Positions 1-5,178 are shown, numbered from the stretch's first letter. The stretch is DNA of 5,343 nucleotides from an uncultured Oscillospiraceae bacterium (GCA_934643765.1 CAKUCT010000133.1:1-5343), one strand, 5' to 3'. Notes: generated by a model from the sequence alone, not told the origin. Translations and numbers: made by a program.

Positions 1-528
1 CTATATAACTGCCTGTATTATTCCCATAATCTCTCCGATAACCACCCCGAGCTTGTCCAAGCGCTGTTCAAGCTCGAGCCGCCGGAGCCCGCCGAGGTGC
101 AGAAGCAGTCGTTCGGCGAGCTTCTGAGCCAGTCGCTGGAGACAGAATGCAATCTGCCCCTGGTGCAGAAGGTACACGAGCAGCTGCGGCAGAACATCGA
201 AGCGCACAAGGAGCTCAAGGCCGAAGAGCCGCTTGTCGTCAGCCGCCAGGAGGTCACGGATGTACTCTCCGGCTGCGGCGTCACAGAAGAAAAGCTCGCC
301 AAATTCAACGTAGAGTTTGACCAGCACTTCGGCGGCGACGCGGCGCTGAGCCCTGCGAACCTGATCGACGCGAAGAAGTTCCAGCTCAAAACGCCGGATG
401 TCACCATCCAGGTCAATCCCGAGCGCACCGACCTTGTGCAGACGCGCGTCATCGGCGGCGTCAAATACCTTCTCATCTGCGCCGACGACGGCGTGGAGGT
501 CAACGGCATCCAGGTCGATGTCGAATAA
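1..528 (+). CDS. DUF4317 family protein, C-terminal part (5' end outside window)
   Basis: The frame is open from base 1 to the TAA at 526-528, giving 175 C-terminal residues; the start lies upstream of the window. I recognise DUF4317 from the order of its conserved pieces: an early LYNCLYYSHNLSDNHPELV stretch, then SFGELLSQSLE, then KTPDVTIQVNPERTDLV, and VKYLLICADDGVEVNGIQV close to the end. From memory the family is several hundred residues long, so less than half is probably present. It is a soluble, rather acidic protein with no membrane segment or catalytic signature I can name. The family has no established function, and I assign none. It ends 18 nt before a strong hairpin and converges on the TRIC gene. 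An internal GTG at 97 opens the same frame, but the homologous sequence upstream of it shows that this is not the true start. Confidence 0.85.
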   Translation, partial: LYNCLYYSHNLSDNHPELVQALFKLEPPEPAEVQKQSFGELLSQSLETECNLPLVQKVHEQLRQNIEAHKELKAEEPLVVSRQEVTDVLSGCGVTEEKLAKFNVEFDQHFGGDAALSPANLIDAKKFQLKTPDVTIQVNPERTDLVQTRVIGGVKYLLICADDGVEVNGIQVDVE

Positions 529-544
529 ATTATCCCCGGTTTTA

Positions 545-585
545 AAACAATTCCCGGTTCTGCGTTGCAGAACCGGGAATTGTTT
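545..585 (+). terminator. Perfect 19-bp hairpin after the DUF4317 gene, probable terminator
   Basis: Arms 545-563 and 567-585 are perfect reverse complements around a 3-nt GTT loop. The core is GC-rich (CCCGGTTCTGC) and the outer end is A/T-rich, so the 3' side finishes in TTGTTTGTC, a modest U-tract. It begins 17 nt after the DUF4317 stop codon. Its symmetry would also let it act on leftward transcripts. Confidence 0.7.
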
Positions 586-614
586 GTCAAAAAAGCAGGG
601 GCTTTTTTGACAAA
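583..614. terminator. Second tandem hairpin with A6/T6 arms, possible terminator
   Basis: The 14-bp perfect arms 583-596 and 601-614 (TTTGTCAAAAAAGC and its complement) enclose an AGGG loop. The first three bases overlap the end of the preceding hairpin, so the two cannot both be fully paired. It may be a back-up terminator, but its stem is low in GC, so its strength is uncertain. Confidence 0.45.
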
Positions 615-634
615 GGCTGCGCTCCGACCCGCGC

Positions 635-661
635 GTTTTTGCAGGCAGAGCCTGCAAAAAC
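635..661. repeat. Inverted repeat, 12-bp perfect arms
   Basis: GTTTTTGCAGGC at 635-646 pairs perfectly with 650-661 around an AGA loop. A T5 run starts one arm and an A5 run ends the other. Read leftward it has a terminator-like U5 tail; read rightward it does not. It lies about 260 nt beyond the TRIC stop, too far to be that gene's primary terminator. Confidence 0.55.
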
Positions 662-895
662 ACACTCTCTTCGCGTAAAGAATTTTTTGCCACGCGCAGG
701 TCGCGGCAAAAAATAATTTGAACTCTGCGAGGCTGGTCAAAAACTCGTTAGAGTTTCGCCCCGCAGGGCGAAATAAAAATTAAAATTTATTTTATCCGGC
801 GGCTCCGCCGACCGGAAAAATACTGCTCGCCTCGCTAGTGTGAAAATTTTGCGCGCAGCGCCAAAATTTATGCGCGCAGCGAGGCGCAACCCTTT

Positions 896-922
896 TGGCA
901 AAAAATCAAAGATTTTTTGCCA
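896..922 (-). terminator. Probable terminator of the greA-TRIC operon
   Basis: The perfect 12-bp arms TGGCAAAAAATC (896-907) and 911-922 flank a 3-nt AAA loop. They begin 1 nt beyond the TRIC stop codon at 924-926. On the minus strand the second arm is followed by AAAAGG rather than a U-tract. Termination would therefore rely on the U6 run inside the arm, or on the further hairpins downstream, so this may be a 3'-end stabilising hairpin instead. Confidence 0.5.
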
Positions 923-923
923 C

Positions 924-1562
924 TCACTCTTCGATGTTTGCCTTCGGCAGATTCCACCGGAACCAGGACGCCAGGCACCGCAGCACAAACACGCCGCCCG
1001 CGGCCAGTAAGTACGAAACCTCCCGCGACAGCCCCACCCGCAGCAGCAGAAGATAGGCAAGCGCCCCGCCCGCCGCGGCCAGAGCATAGATGTGCTTGAC
1101 GAAAATATACGGCGTTCCGCCCGCCAGCACATCGCGGATCACGCCGCCGCCCGTCCCGGTCAGCATCCCGATAAAAATCAGCAGCAAAAACGAAAATTCA
1201 CTGTCCACCGCCAGCGCCGCCTCCACACCGGAGACCGCAAACACGCCAAGGCCAATGGAATCGGCCACAAACAAAATCTCGTCAAACAGCATCTGATGGT
1301 GCGCAATCGGCCGGCGCACCAGCGGCAAAAACACCACCAGCGCCGTCAGATTTGCCGTAATCAGATAAATGGAGTTCTGAAAGCAGGCCGGAGGCGTCAC
1401 CCCGATCATCAGATCGCGCAGCACGCCGCCGCCCACCGCCGTCACGCAGCCCAGAAACAGCACGCCGAAAATGTCCATCCGCTTGCGCATGGCGACCATC
1501 GCACCCGAAATTGCGAAGGCAACCGTTCCAATCAGCTCCAGCGCCATGAAAAATGTCAGCAT
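924..1562 (-). CDS. TRIC/UPF0126 family membrane protein (YadS/YicG-like)
   Basis: This 212-residue, mostly hydrophobic protein has the internal duplication of the UPF0126/TRIC family. Each half carries a GGGVxRD motif (GGGVLRD at about 44-50, GGGVIRD at about 138-144), preceded by FAISG (16-20) and FAVSG (108-112). The hydrophobic stretches fit about seven membrane helices, as known for prokaryotic TRIC channels. Databases name the family both as a trimeric intracellular cation channel and as a glycine transporter; the sequence alone cannot decide between ion conduction and glycine uptake. The ATG at 1562 is preceded by AAAGGAG at 7-nt spacing; the internal ATG five codons later has no such site. 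The gene lies 12 nt after greA, and its Shine-Dalgarno sequence overlaps the greA stop codon, so the two are almost certainly co-transcribed and perhaps translationally coupled. The length is normal and no key motif is missing. Confidence 0.9.
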   Translation of the reverse strand: MLTFFMALELIGTVAFAISGAMVAMRKRMDIFGVLFLGCVTAVGGGVLRDLMIGVTPPACFQNSIYLITANLTALVVFLPLVRRPIAHHQMLFDEILFVADSIGLGVFAVSGVEAALAVDSEFSFLLLIFIGMLTGTGGGVIRDVLAGGTPYIFVKHIYALAAAGGALAYLLLLRVGLSREVSYLLAAGGVFVLRCLASWFRWNLPKANIEE

Positions 1563-1574
1563 TCCCTGTCTCCT

Positions 1575-2078
1575 TTAATAGCTGCTGATCGGAAGCGAAT
1601 CGTCGTCACTTCCCTTTTCCACACTGCGGATCTGGATATAATAGCTATAGTTTTCGTTGACCTCCACGCGCACGCGGTCGCCCGCTTTGTGGCCCATCAC
1701 AGCTTTTCCGACCGGGGACTCCTTGCTGATCAGGCCCTTGAGCGCGTTCTGCCGCAGCGTCGTGACAAGCTCAATGGTCTGCTCTTCCTCGTCTTCTTCG
1801 ATGTAGATCACGACCTTGTCAAACAGCCCGATTTCATCCGATTTGGAGCTTGCGTCAATGACCTTTGCCGTCTTGATCATGCGCTCCAGATACCGGATAC
1901 GGCTGTCGTTGCGGTTTTTCTCCCGCTTTGCCGATTTATATTCAAAATTCTCGCTCAGATCGCCGAACTCGCGCGCCGTTTTCACATCTTCAATCAGCTT
2001 CGGCCGCAGCTCCAGCCGGCGGTAATCGATCTCGTCCTGCATCTTTTTGAGATCAACGGATGTCAGTTCATCATACAT
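1575..2078 (-). CDS. greA: Transcription elongation factor GreA
   Basis: GreA enters the secondary channel of RNA polymerase and stimulates cleavage of backtracked transcripts. The 167-residue product has both family domains. Residues 1-75 form the N-terminal coiled coil, with the tip motif GDLSENFEYKSAK (39-51); D40 and E43 match the two acidic tip residues that help the polymerase active site bind Mg2+. Residues from about 85 onward form the FKBP-like C-terminal domain, with the signature ISKESPVGKAVMGHKAGD (117-134). A short acidic, serine-rich tail (GSDDDSLPISSY) ends it. Length is slightly above the E. coli form (158). The ATG at 2076-2078 has GGAGGG upstream on the minus strand at about 8 nt. 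It heads a two-gene unit with the TRIC gene and is transcribed divergently from trmO. GreA rather than GreB is preferred because of the SPVGKA/AVMGHKAGD pattern and clade habit. Confidence 0.96.
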   Translation of the reverse strand: MYDELTSVDLKKMQDEIDYRRLELRPKLIEDVKTAREFGDLSENFEYKSAKREKNRNDSRIRYLERMIKTAKVIDASSKSDEIGLFDKVVIYIEEDEEEQTIELVTTLRQNALKGLISKESPVGKAVMGHKAGDRVRVEVNENYSYYIQIRSVEKGSDDDSLPISSY

Positions 2079-2104
2079 GGTTCATCCCTCCAGACAATTT
2101 CTAT

Positions 2105-2132
2105 ATTTTACACCCTTTCGGCAAAAATGCAA
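2105..2132 (-). promoter_or_regulatory. Predicted sigma-A promoter of greA-TRIC
   Basis: On the minus strand, -35 TTGCAT (2127-2132) and -10 TAAAAT (2105-2110) are separated by 16 nt. This would place the transcript start about 20 nt before the greA start codon. Both boxes match consensus at most positions; the call is by eye. Confidence 0.55.
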
Positions 2133-2144
2133 AAGAAATTTGCA
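2128..2144. promoter_or_regulatory. Dyad TGCAAA-N5-TTTGCA between divergent -35 boxes
   Basis: The arms 2128-2133 and 2139-2144 are a perfect 6+6 bp inverted repeat with a 5-nt AGAAA spacer. Each arm overlaps one -35 box of the divergent greA and trmO promoters (minus-strand TTGCAT and plus-strand TTGCAA). Part of the symmetry comes simply from two similar -35 boxes facing each other. A regulator binding here would affect both genes, but none is indicated. Confidence 0.35.
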
Positions 2145-2167
2145 ATTTTCCCTCTGTATGGTATGAT
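2140..2167 (+). promoter_or_regulatory. Predicted extended -10 promoter of trmO
   Basis: The -35 is TTGCAA (2140-2145) and the -10 is TATGAT (2162-2167), with a 16-nt spacer. An extended -10 TGG lies directly before the -10. The start of transcription would fall near 2174, leaving a leader of about 23 nt that contains the AAGGAGG ribosome binding site. Confidence 0.6.
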
Positions 2168-2196
2168 AAGTAAAAATTCCCGCCAAGGAGGCACCC

Positions 2197-2877
2197 ATGG
2201 ACGCAATCGATGTCATTGCCCGCATCCATACCGATTTTCCAACCAAGTTCGGCATCCCCCGGCAGTCCGGCCTTGCAAGCGAGCTTGTCTCGAGCATCGT
2301 CTTTGAACCGGCCTACCGCAACCCGGACTGTCTGCGCGCCATCGAGGGCTGGAGCCATCTGTGGCTCATCTGGCGTTTTGACCGGATTGCGCCTTCCCAG
2401 TGGGCCCCGACCGTCGCCCCGCCGAAGCTCGGCGGCAAGACGCGCGTCGGCGTGTTTGCCACACGCTCGCCGTTCCGCCCGAACCATATAGGCCTTTCGT
2501 GCGTGAAGCTGGTGCAGGCCGATCTTCACACCAAGGACGGCCCGGTTCTGTATGTCGCAGGCGCCGATCTTGCCGATCAGACACCCATTTACGATATCAA
2601 GCCCTATCTTCCCTACGCCGACGCTTACCCGGACGCATCCGACGCCTTTGCCGAAAGCCGGAACGATACGCCGCTGGAGGTTCTCTTCCCGGATGTGCTC
2701 CTGCAAAAAATTCCGGCGGGCAAGCGCGCCGGCCTCATCCAAACGCTGCGCCAGAATCCCCGCCCCGGCTATCAGCACGACCCCGCGCGCCGCTACGGCT
2801 TTAACTTTGCGGGCTTCGACGTGCGCTTCACCATCGACGGCGATATGCTCACCGTTGTAGAAATTGTCCCCCTATAA
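2197..2877 (+). CDS. trmO: tRNA (N6-threonylcarbamoyladenosine(37)-N6)-methyltransferase TrmO
   Basis: TrmO (YaeB/TsaA) uses S-adenosylmethionine to methylate t6A at position 37 of certain tRNAs, giving m6t6A next to the anticodon. The 226-residue product has the family length (E. coli about 235) and both parts. The N-terminal TsaA-type barrel contains CLRAIEGWSHLWLIWRFD (45-62), the diagnostic GVFATRSPFRPNHIGLS (85-101), and DLADQTPIYDIKPYLPYAD (124-142). A C-terminal domain ends in RPGYQ (189-193) and YGFNFAGFDVRF (200-211). The PNHIGLS sequence replaces the commoner PNPIGLS, a mild change. The ATG at 2197 has AAGGAGG 5 nt upstream. The gene is single, divergent from greA, and convergent with truA, which also modifies the anticodon arm; that adjacency may be chance. 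Substrate assignment is by family, not shown directly. Confidence 0.93.
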   Translation: MDAIDVIARIHTDFPTKFGIPRQSGLASELVSSIVFEPAYRNPDCLRAIEGWSHLWLIWRFDRIAPSQWAPTVAPPKLGGKTRVGVFATRSPFRPNHIGLSCVKLVQADLHTKDGPVLYVAGADLADQTPIYDIKPYLPYADAYPDASDAFAESRNDTPLEVLFPDVLLQKIPAGKRAGLIQTLRQNPRPGYQHDPARRYGFNFAGFDVRFTIDGDMLTVVEIVPL

Positions 2878-2881
2878 TATC

Positions 2882-2912
2882 AAAACGCTTCCCCGGTTCG
2901 GGGAAGCGTTTT
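2882..2912. terminator. Bidirectional rho-independent terminator between trmO and truA
   Basis: The 14-bp perfect stem AAAACGCTTCCCCG (2882-2895) pairs with 2899-2912 around a GTT loop. A T5 run (2909-2913) follows on the plus strand, and TTTTGAT follows on the minus strand. It starts 4 nt after the trmO stop and lies 10 nt beyond the truA stop, so one hairpin can end both convergent transcripts. Confidence 0.9.
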
Positions 2913-2922
2913 TCGTTTCCGA

Positions 2923-3657
2923 TCAATAATCCACACGCATCAGACACAGTCCCTGCGGCGGCGCGGTATAGCCCGCCTGCGTGCGGTCCAGCGCATCGAG
3001 CGTCTGCTGCACGCTCTGCACCGTCCGCTTGCCCTGGCCAACTTCCAGCAGCGTCCCGACCAGAATCCGGACCATGTTCTGCAAAAAGCCTGTTCCGTGG
3101 AAATTAAAATAGATATAGTCCTTCTTGCGGACAATTTCGATGGAATCCACAATCCGGACCGTTGATTTTTTCATCTGCGGATTGGAGCAGAAGCTCTTGA
3201 AATCGTGCTCGCCCACCAGAATTTCCGCTGCCTGCTGCATCGCAGCAACATCCGGCACATAGTCCAGCGTCGTGACGTATTTCCGGTTGAACACCGGCTT
3301 GGTGCTCCCAACATAGCAGATGTAGGTATAGAGCTTTCCGACCGCCCGGTATCTTGCATGGAAGCGGTCGGCCGCAAACTTCACTTCCTCCACACAGATA
3401 TCATCCGGCAGATAGTGGTTCATATAGTCGCGGATTTCCTCCGCCGTCTTCCCGGTCTCCAGATAGCAGTTGGCGATCATGGCCCGCGCGTGCACGCCCG
3501 CGTCCGTCCGCCCGGCGCCGATCACGTTCACCTCCGCGTCTGCCATCCGGCTTAAAACCGCTTCAAGCTTTCCCTGAATGGTGTCTCTTCCCGGCTGGCG
3601 CTCCCATCCGTAGTAGCGCGAGCCGTCATAGGCGATGGTCAGTTTGAGATTTTTCAT
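2923..3657 (-). CDS. truA: tRNA pseudouridine(38-40) synthase TruA
   Basis: TruA converts uridines 38, 39 and 40 of the tRNA anticodon arm to pseudouridine, without cofactor. The chosen 244-residue product has the normal family length. It opens with MKNLKLTIAYDGSRYYGWERQ and the TIQGKLE segment (26-32). The catalytic motif GAGRTDAGVHA (47-57) has D52 as the nucleophile. RAVGKLYTYIC, HDFKSFCS and the late FLQNMVRILVGTLLEVG segment are also typical of the family. A longer frame begins 43 codons upstream (3786), but that stretch reads through the preceding gene and has no TruA resemblance. The ATG at 3655-3657 overlaps the stop of the zinc-ribbon gene in an ATGA, with GGAAG about 12 nt upstream, so translation is probably coupled. 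It is the last gene of a three-gene operon and ends at the shared terminator. Confidence 0.96.
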   Translation of the reverse strand: MKNLKLTIAYDGSRYYGWERQPGRDTIQGKLEAVLSRMADAEVNVIGAGRTDAGVHARAMIANCYLETGKTAEEIRDYMNHYLPDDICVEEVKFAADRFHARYRAVGKLYTYICYVGSTKPVFNRKYVTTLDYVPDVAAMQQAAEILVGEHDFKSFCSNPQMKKSTVRIVDSIEIVRKKDYIYFNFHGTGFLQNMVRILVGTLLEVGQGKRTVQSVQQTLDALDRTQAGYTAPPQGLCLMRVDY

Positions 3658-4052
3658 GTCGTCTGATCTTCCATATTCTTTGTATACCGGCACGCGGGAT
3701 AATTGGAGCAGCCCCAGAATTTCTGGCCCTTCCTGGGCCCGGACTGCCCGGTGCGCAGCACCATCGGCGCCTTGCAGCGCGGACACTGCGGCACGGTGTA
3801 CCCCGCCGCCCGGCTGCGGTGGAAACTTCCCGGCTCCGGCTTCTGCTCCAGCGCGTCATAGCGGACGGCCGTGCACGACGCGCGGCGCGCAATCTCCACG
3901 GCCAGCATGTCGTATCTGCTTTTCAGCTCCTCTTCATCCATTCCGGCTGAAAGCTTTCTGCGCACATACGCCTCCGGCGCGCAGCCAACCTTCTTCTTGA
4001 ATGCGTCCATAAACCGTTCCCGGTCGCTCTTCGGTTTCCGCTTTGGGTACAT
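3654..4052 (-). CDS. Small protein with C-terminal topoisomerase-type C4 zinc ribbon
   Basis: The 132-residue protein ends in one zinc ribbon of the kind found in the tail of type IA topoisomerases: CPRC (90-93), then C115 and C121 in KFWGCSNYPACRYTK. The four cysteines with the GxxFWGCSNYPxCRYT pattern make this confident. The first 85 residues are charged and mostly helical-looking (MYPKRKPKSDRERFM, then EELKSRYDMLAVEIARRA) and match nothing I know; no topoisomerase core is present. Nucleic-acid binding is therefore plausible, but the partner is unknown. A longer frame extends to 4238 over the upstream gene, but the ATG at 4050-4052 has GGGAGGTG at about 7 nt and begins just after that gene ends. 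It overlaps truA by 4 nt and follows the anchored protein by 19 nt. An RNA role linked to TruA is only a guess. Confidence 0.85.
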   Translation of the reverse strand: MYPKRKPKSDRERFMDAFKKKVGCAPEAYVRRKLSAGMDEEELKSRYDMLAVEIARRASCTAVRYDALEQKPEPGSFHRSRAAGYTVPQCPRCKAPMVLRTGQSGPRKGQKFWGCSNYPACRYTKNMEDQTT

Positions 4053-4057
4053 ACGCC

Positions 4058-4065
4058 CACCTCCC
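4058..4065 (-). promoter_or_regulatory. Ribosome binding site fixing the zinc-ribbon start
   Basis: On the minus strand GGGAGGTG lies between the upstream stop codon (4072-4074) and the ATG at 4052. It selects this start over the upstream in-frame ATG at 4238, which is inside another gene. Confidence 0.75.
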
Positions 4066-4071
4066 GGCATT

Positions 4072-4587
4072 TTAATGAAACTGCATTTCCTCTCCCGCCG
4101 CGTCGTAAAAGCCGACTGTGCACGACGAAAACGGTGGATCAATGACATATACATACGGCAGCTCCTCCGGCGTAAGGTCGATTTTGATCTCCCGGCCGGA
4201 GTTGTTGTCTTTTGTAATGATCGTGCGGCAATCTGCATTGTTGATCAGGTAAACCGCAAAATAAGAAACAATATCGGATGTATAAACGCTCGGCGTTTTG
4301 ATCTCCTTCAGACGGTAACGCCCGTTCTCCAGCACGCGGCAGACTGCGGCCCGGTATTGTGTTTTCTCCGGCGTTTCAATCGTGAACCATAAAACCGTCT
4401 CGCTGAGATACGCGCCCTCTCCGGCGAAAGAAACGTCTCCGCTCTGCCAATCCGTTTGCAGCTGCGTGCGGATTTGTTCAACCAAAACCTCACGTTTTTT
4501 CGCCAGAATCCAGTTCGGCACGATCAGGTACGCCGCAAGCAGAAGCGCCAGCAGTGCAAGGCCGATTGGAATAAGTCTTTTTTTCAT
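4072..4587 (-). CDS. Unrecognised membrane-anchored or secreted protein
   Basis: I do not recognise this 171-residue protein. MKKR is followed by one long hydrophobic segment (about 5-28, IPIGLALLALLLAAYLIVPN), then a soluble region. It looks like an uncleaved N-terminal anchor or a signal peptide, with the rest outside the membrane; there is no lipobox cysteine. The soluble part has many alternating beta-like stretches (ETVLWFTIETPEKTQYRAAV, YVYVIDPPFSSCTVGFY) and three cysteines (83, 120, 156). A helical linker at 29-47 (LAKKREVLVEQIRTQLQTD) joins the anchor to it. The ATG at 4587 has AAGGAG at 6 nt. It is the first gene of the operon with the zinc-ribbon protein and truA, yet shows no tie to tRNA modification. 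It faces away from the GntR-ABC unit, with which it shares a divergent promoter region. No base-composition oddity is apparent. Confidence 0.8.
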   Translation of the reverse strand: MKKRLIPIGLALLALLLAAYLIVPNWILAKKREVLVEQIRTQLQTDWQSGDVSFAGEGAYLSETVLWFTIETPEKTQYRAAVCRVLENGRYRLKEIKTPSVYTSDIVSYFAVYLINNADCRTIITKDNNSGREIKIDLTPEELPYVYVIDPPFSSCTVGFYDAAGEEMQFH

Positions 4588-4641
4588 CGCGCGCTCCTTC
4601 TATGCGGCAACGCCAGTCGGACACTTCCCTATTTATATAAC

Positions 4642-4650
4642 AGTATACCA
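4642..4650 (-). promoter_or_regulatory. Predicted extended -10 promoter of the truA operon
   Basis: Minus-strand TGGTATACT gives an extended -10 (TG-N-TATACT, with TATACT at 4642-4647) about 55 nt before the first start codon. The -35 position offers only a weak match (TGGCGA at 17-nt spacing), as is common with extended -10 promoters. A long weakly structured leader follows; I see no riboswitch in it. Confidence 0.5.
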
Positions 4651-4715
4651 TAACTCGGCCCAGTTCGCCACCGCCGCACTTCAAAAATATTTTTCCACAT
4701 TCATAAAAAGAGCAC

Positions 4716-4744
4716 TTGACATTTCTGTGTCGCTGTGTTACTGT
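4716..4744 (+). promoter_or_regulatory. Predicted promoter of the GntR-ABC operon
   Basis: A perfect -35 TTGACA (4716-4721) is followed after 17 nt by TACTGT (4739-4744), a poor -10 that is helped by an upstream TG-N (4736-4738). AT-rich DNA at 4683-4707, including AAAAATATTTTT, could act as an UP element. The start of transcription should fall near 4751. Confidence 0.65.
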
Positions 4745-4768
4745 ATCACCATCGTAATACAGTAACAC
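4735..4768. promoter_or_regulatory. Likely operator: GTGTTACTGTAT-N10-ATACAGTAACAC
   Basis: The perfect 12-bp arms 4735-4746 and 4757-4768 are separated by 10 nt. The left arm covers the -10 box, and the dyad spans the predicted transcript start. Only the right arm would therefore be transcribed, which argues for a DNA operator rather than an RNA hairpin. It ends 14 nt before the start codon of the GntR regulator. GntR proteins bind such dyads as dimers, so autorepression is the simplest reading. Confidence 0.75.
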
Positions 4769-4782
4769 GTAGGAGGTAACAT

Positions 4783-5178
4783 ATGCCCTGGGAATTTCAA
4801 GACCATCTACCGATCTATGCCCAGCTGATGGATACGCTCAAGCGGCGCATCATCACCGGGCGCTATCTTCCGGGCGAGAAGCTCCCTTCGGTGCGCGAGC
4901 TCGCGGCCGAAGCCGGCATCAACCCCAACACCGTGCAGCGAGCCTTTCAGGAGCTGGAGCGCGAAGGGCTGATCTACACGCAGCGCACAAACGGCAAATA
5001 TGTCACAGAAAACGCAGACGAACTCAAATCTGTGAAAGAAGAACTGGCAAAAACGCAGGTTGCCACCTTTCTTTCCGCCATGCAGTCGCTCGGCTACAGC
5101 GTCGGCGACGTGATTGTTCTTCTGCAGTCGTTCAATGAAAGTGAGGAGGAAACCACACATGCCAGTTCTGGAATGTAA
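4783..5178 (+). CDS. GntR family transcriptional regulator, YtrA subfamily
   Basis: The 131-residue protein has an N-terminal GntR winged helix-turn-helix. PIYAQLMDTLKRRIITGRYLP (about 10-30) leads into GEKLPSVRELAAEAGINPN (31-49), then the recognition helix TVQRAFQELEREGLI (50-64) and the wing TNGKYVT (69-75). The region after about 80 is short, only some 50 helical residues. That is the mark of the YtrA subfamily, which dimerises without a large ligand-binding domain. Such regulators usually sit beside, and repress, ABC transporter genes. Here the next gene is an ABC ATPase that overlaps by 20 nt, and a strong dyad lies over the promoter. AGGAGG at 6-nt spacing supports the ATG at 4783. What relieves repression cannot be read from the sequence; in Bacillus YtrA responds to cell-wall antibiotics. 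Confidence 0.93.
   Translation: MPWEFQDHLPIYAQLMDTLKRRIITGRYLPGEKLPSVRELAAEAGINPNTVQRAFQELEREGLIYTQRTNGKYVTENADELKSVKEELAKTQVATFLSAMQSLGYSVGDVIVLLQSFNESEEETTHASSGM
5143..5149 (+). promoter_or_regulatory. Ribosome binding site of the ABC ATPase inside the GntR gene
   Basis: GAGGAGG stands 9 nt before the ATG at 5159, within the last codons of the regulator gene. It supports the overlapping start and independent re-initiation. Confidence 0.7.

Larger units (their letters stand above)
529..923. other. Gene-free convergent spacer packed with inverted repeats
   Basis: These 395 nt lie between the stop codons of two convergent genes. I see no credible gene here: the frames crossing it are extensions of antisense shadows and have no family resemblance. 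It holds a run of inverted repeats: 545-585, 583-614, 635-661 (12-bp arms, AGA loop), 682-714 (ATTTTTTGCC arms, interrupted), 741-756, 754-773 (TTTCGCCC arms), a GC palindrome at about 795-816, 829-885 (GCCTCGCT arms enclosing an inner AAATTTTG pair), and 896-922. The 12-mer ATTTTTTGCCAC occurs at both 682-693 and 912-923, and TGCGCGCAGCG at 850-860 and 871-881. The pattern suggests decayed or composite intergenic repeat elements. That is inference; copy number in the genome cannot be seen here. Confidence 0.6.

Noticed and set aside
1..740. Two long minus-strand frames (1-693 and 18-740) opposite the DUF4317 gene
   Set aside because: They mirror the coding bias of the DUF4317 gene, and their 5' ends run into the hairpin-rich spacer. 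Neither shows a convincing ribosome binding site or a recognisable domain.
529..923. A CRISPR array or an IS remnant in the spacer
   Set aside because: The repeats are not evenly spaced copies of one unit, and no transposase fragment or flanking target duplication is visible.
1092..2306. A 404-codon open frame on the plus strand, antisense to greA and the TRIC gene
   Set aside because: Its translation is low-complexity and rich in H, R and Q, has no family likeness, and runs into trmO in the wrong frame. It lies opposite two well-supported genes with ribosome binding sites. Codon bias of GC-rich genes readily creates such antisense frames.
3658..3786. An N-terminal extension of TruA by 43 residues
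   Set aside because: The extra residues are the zinc-ribbon gene read in another frame and do not resemble TruA. The ATG at 3657 gives the normal family start and an ATGA overlap.
4053..4238. An N-terminal extension of the zinc-ribbon protein by 62 residues
   Set aside because: The stretch overlaps the end of the anchored-protein gene in another frame and is basic and unstructured. A good ribosome binding site precedes the ATG at 4052.
3871..4392. A 173-codon plus-strand frame
   Set aside because: It is antisense to two supported genes, has no family match that I can see, and has no promoter or terminator of its own.
4735..4782. An RNA hairpin or riboswitch before the GntR gene
   Set aside because: The predicted transcript start lies inside the dyad, so only one arm would be transcribed. 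The leader is too short for a riboswitch.
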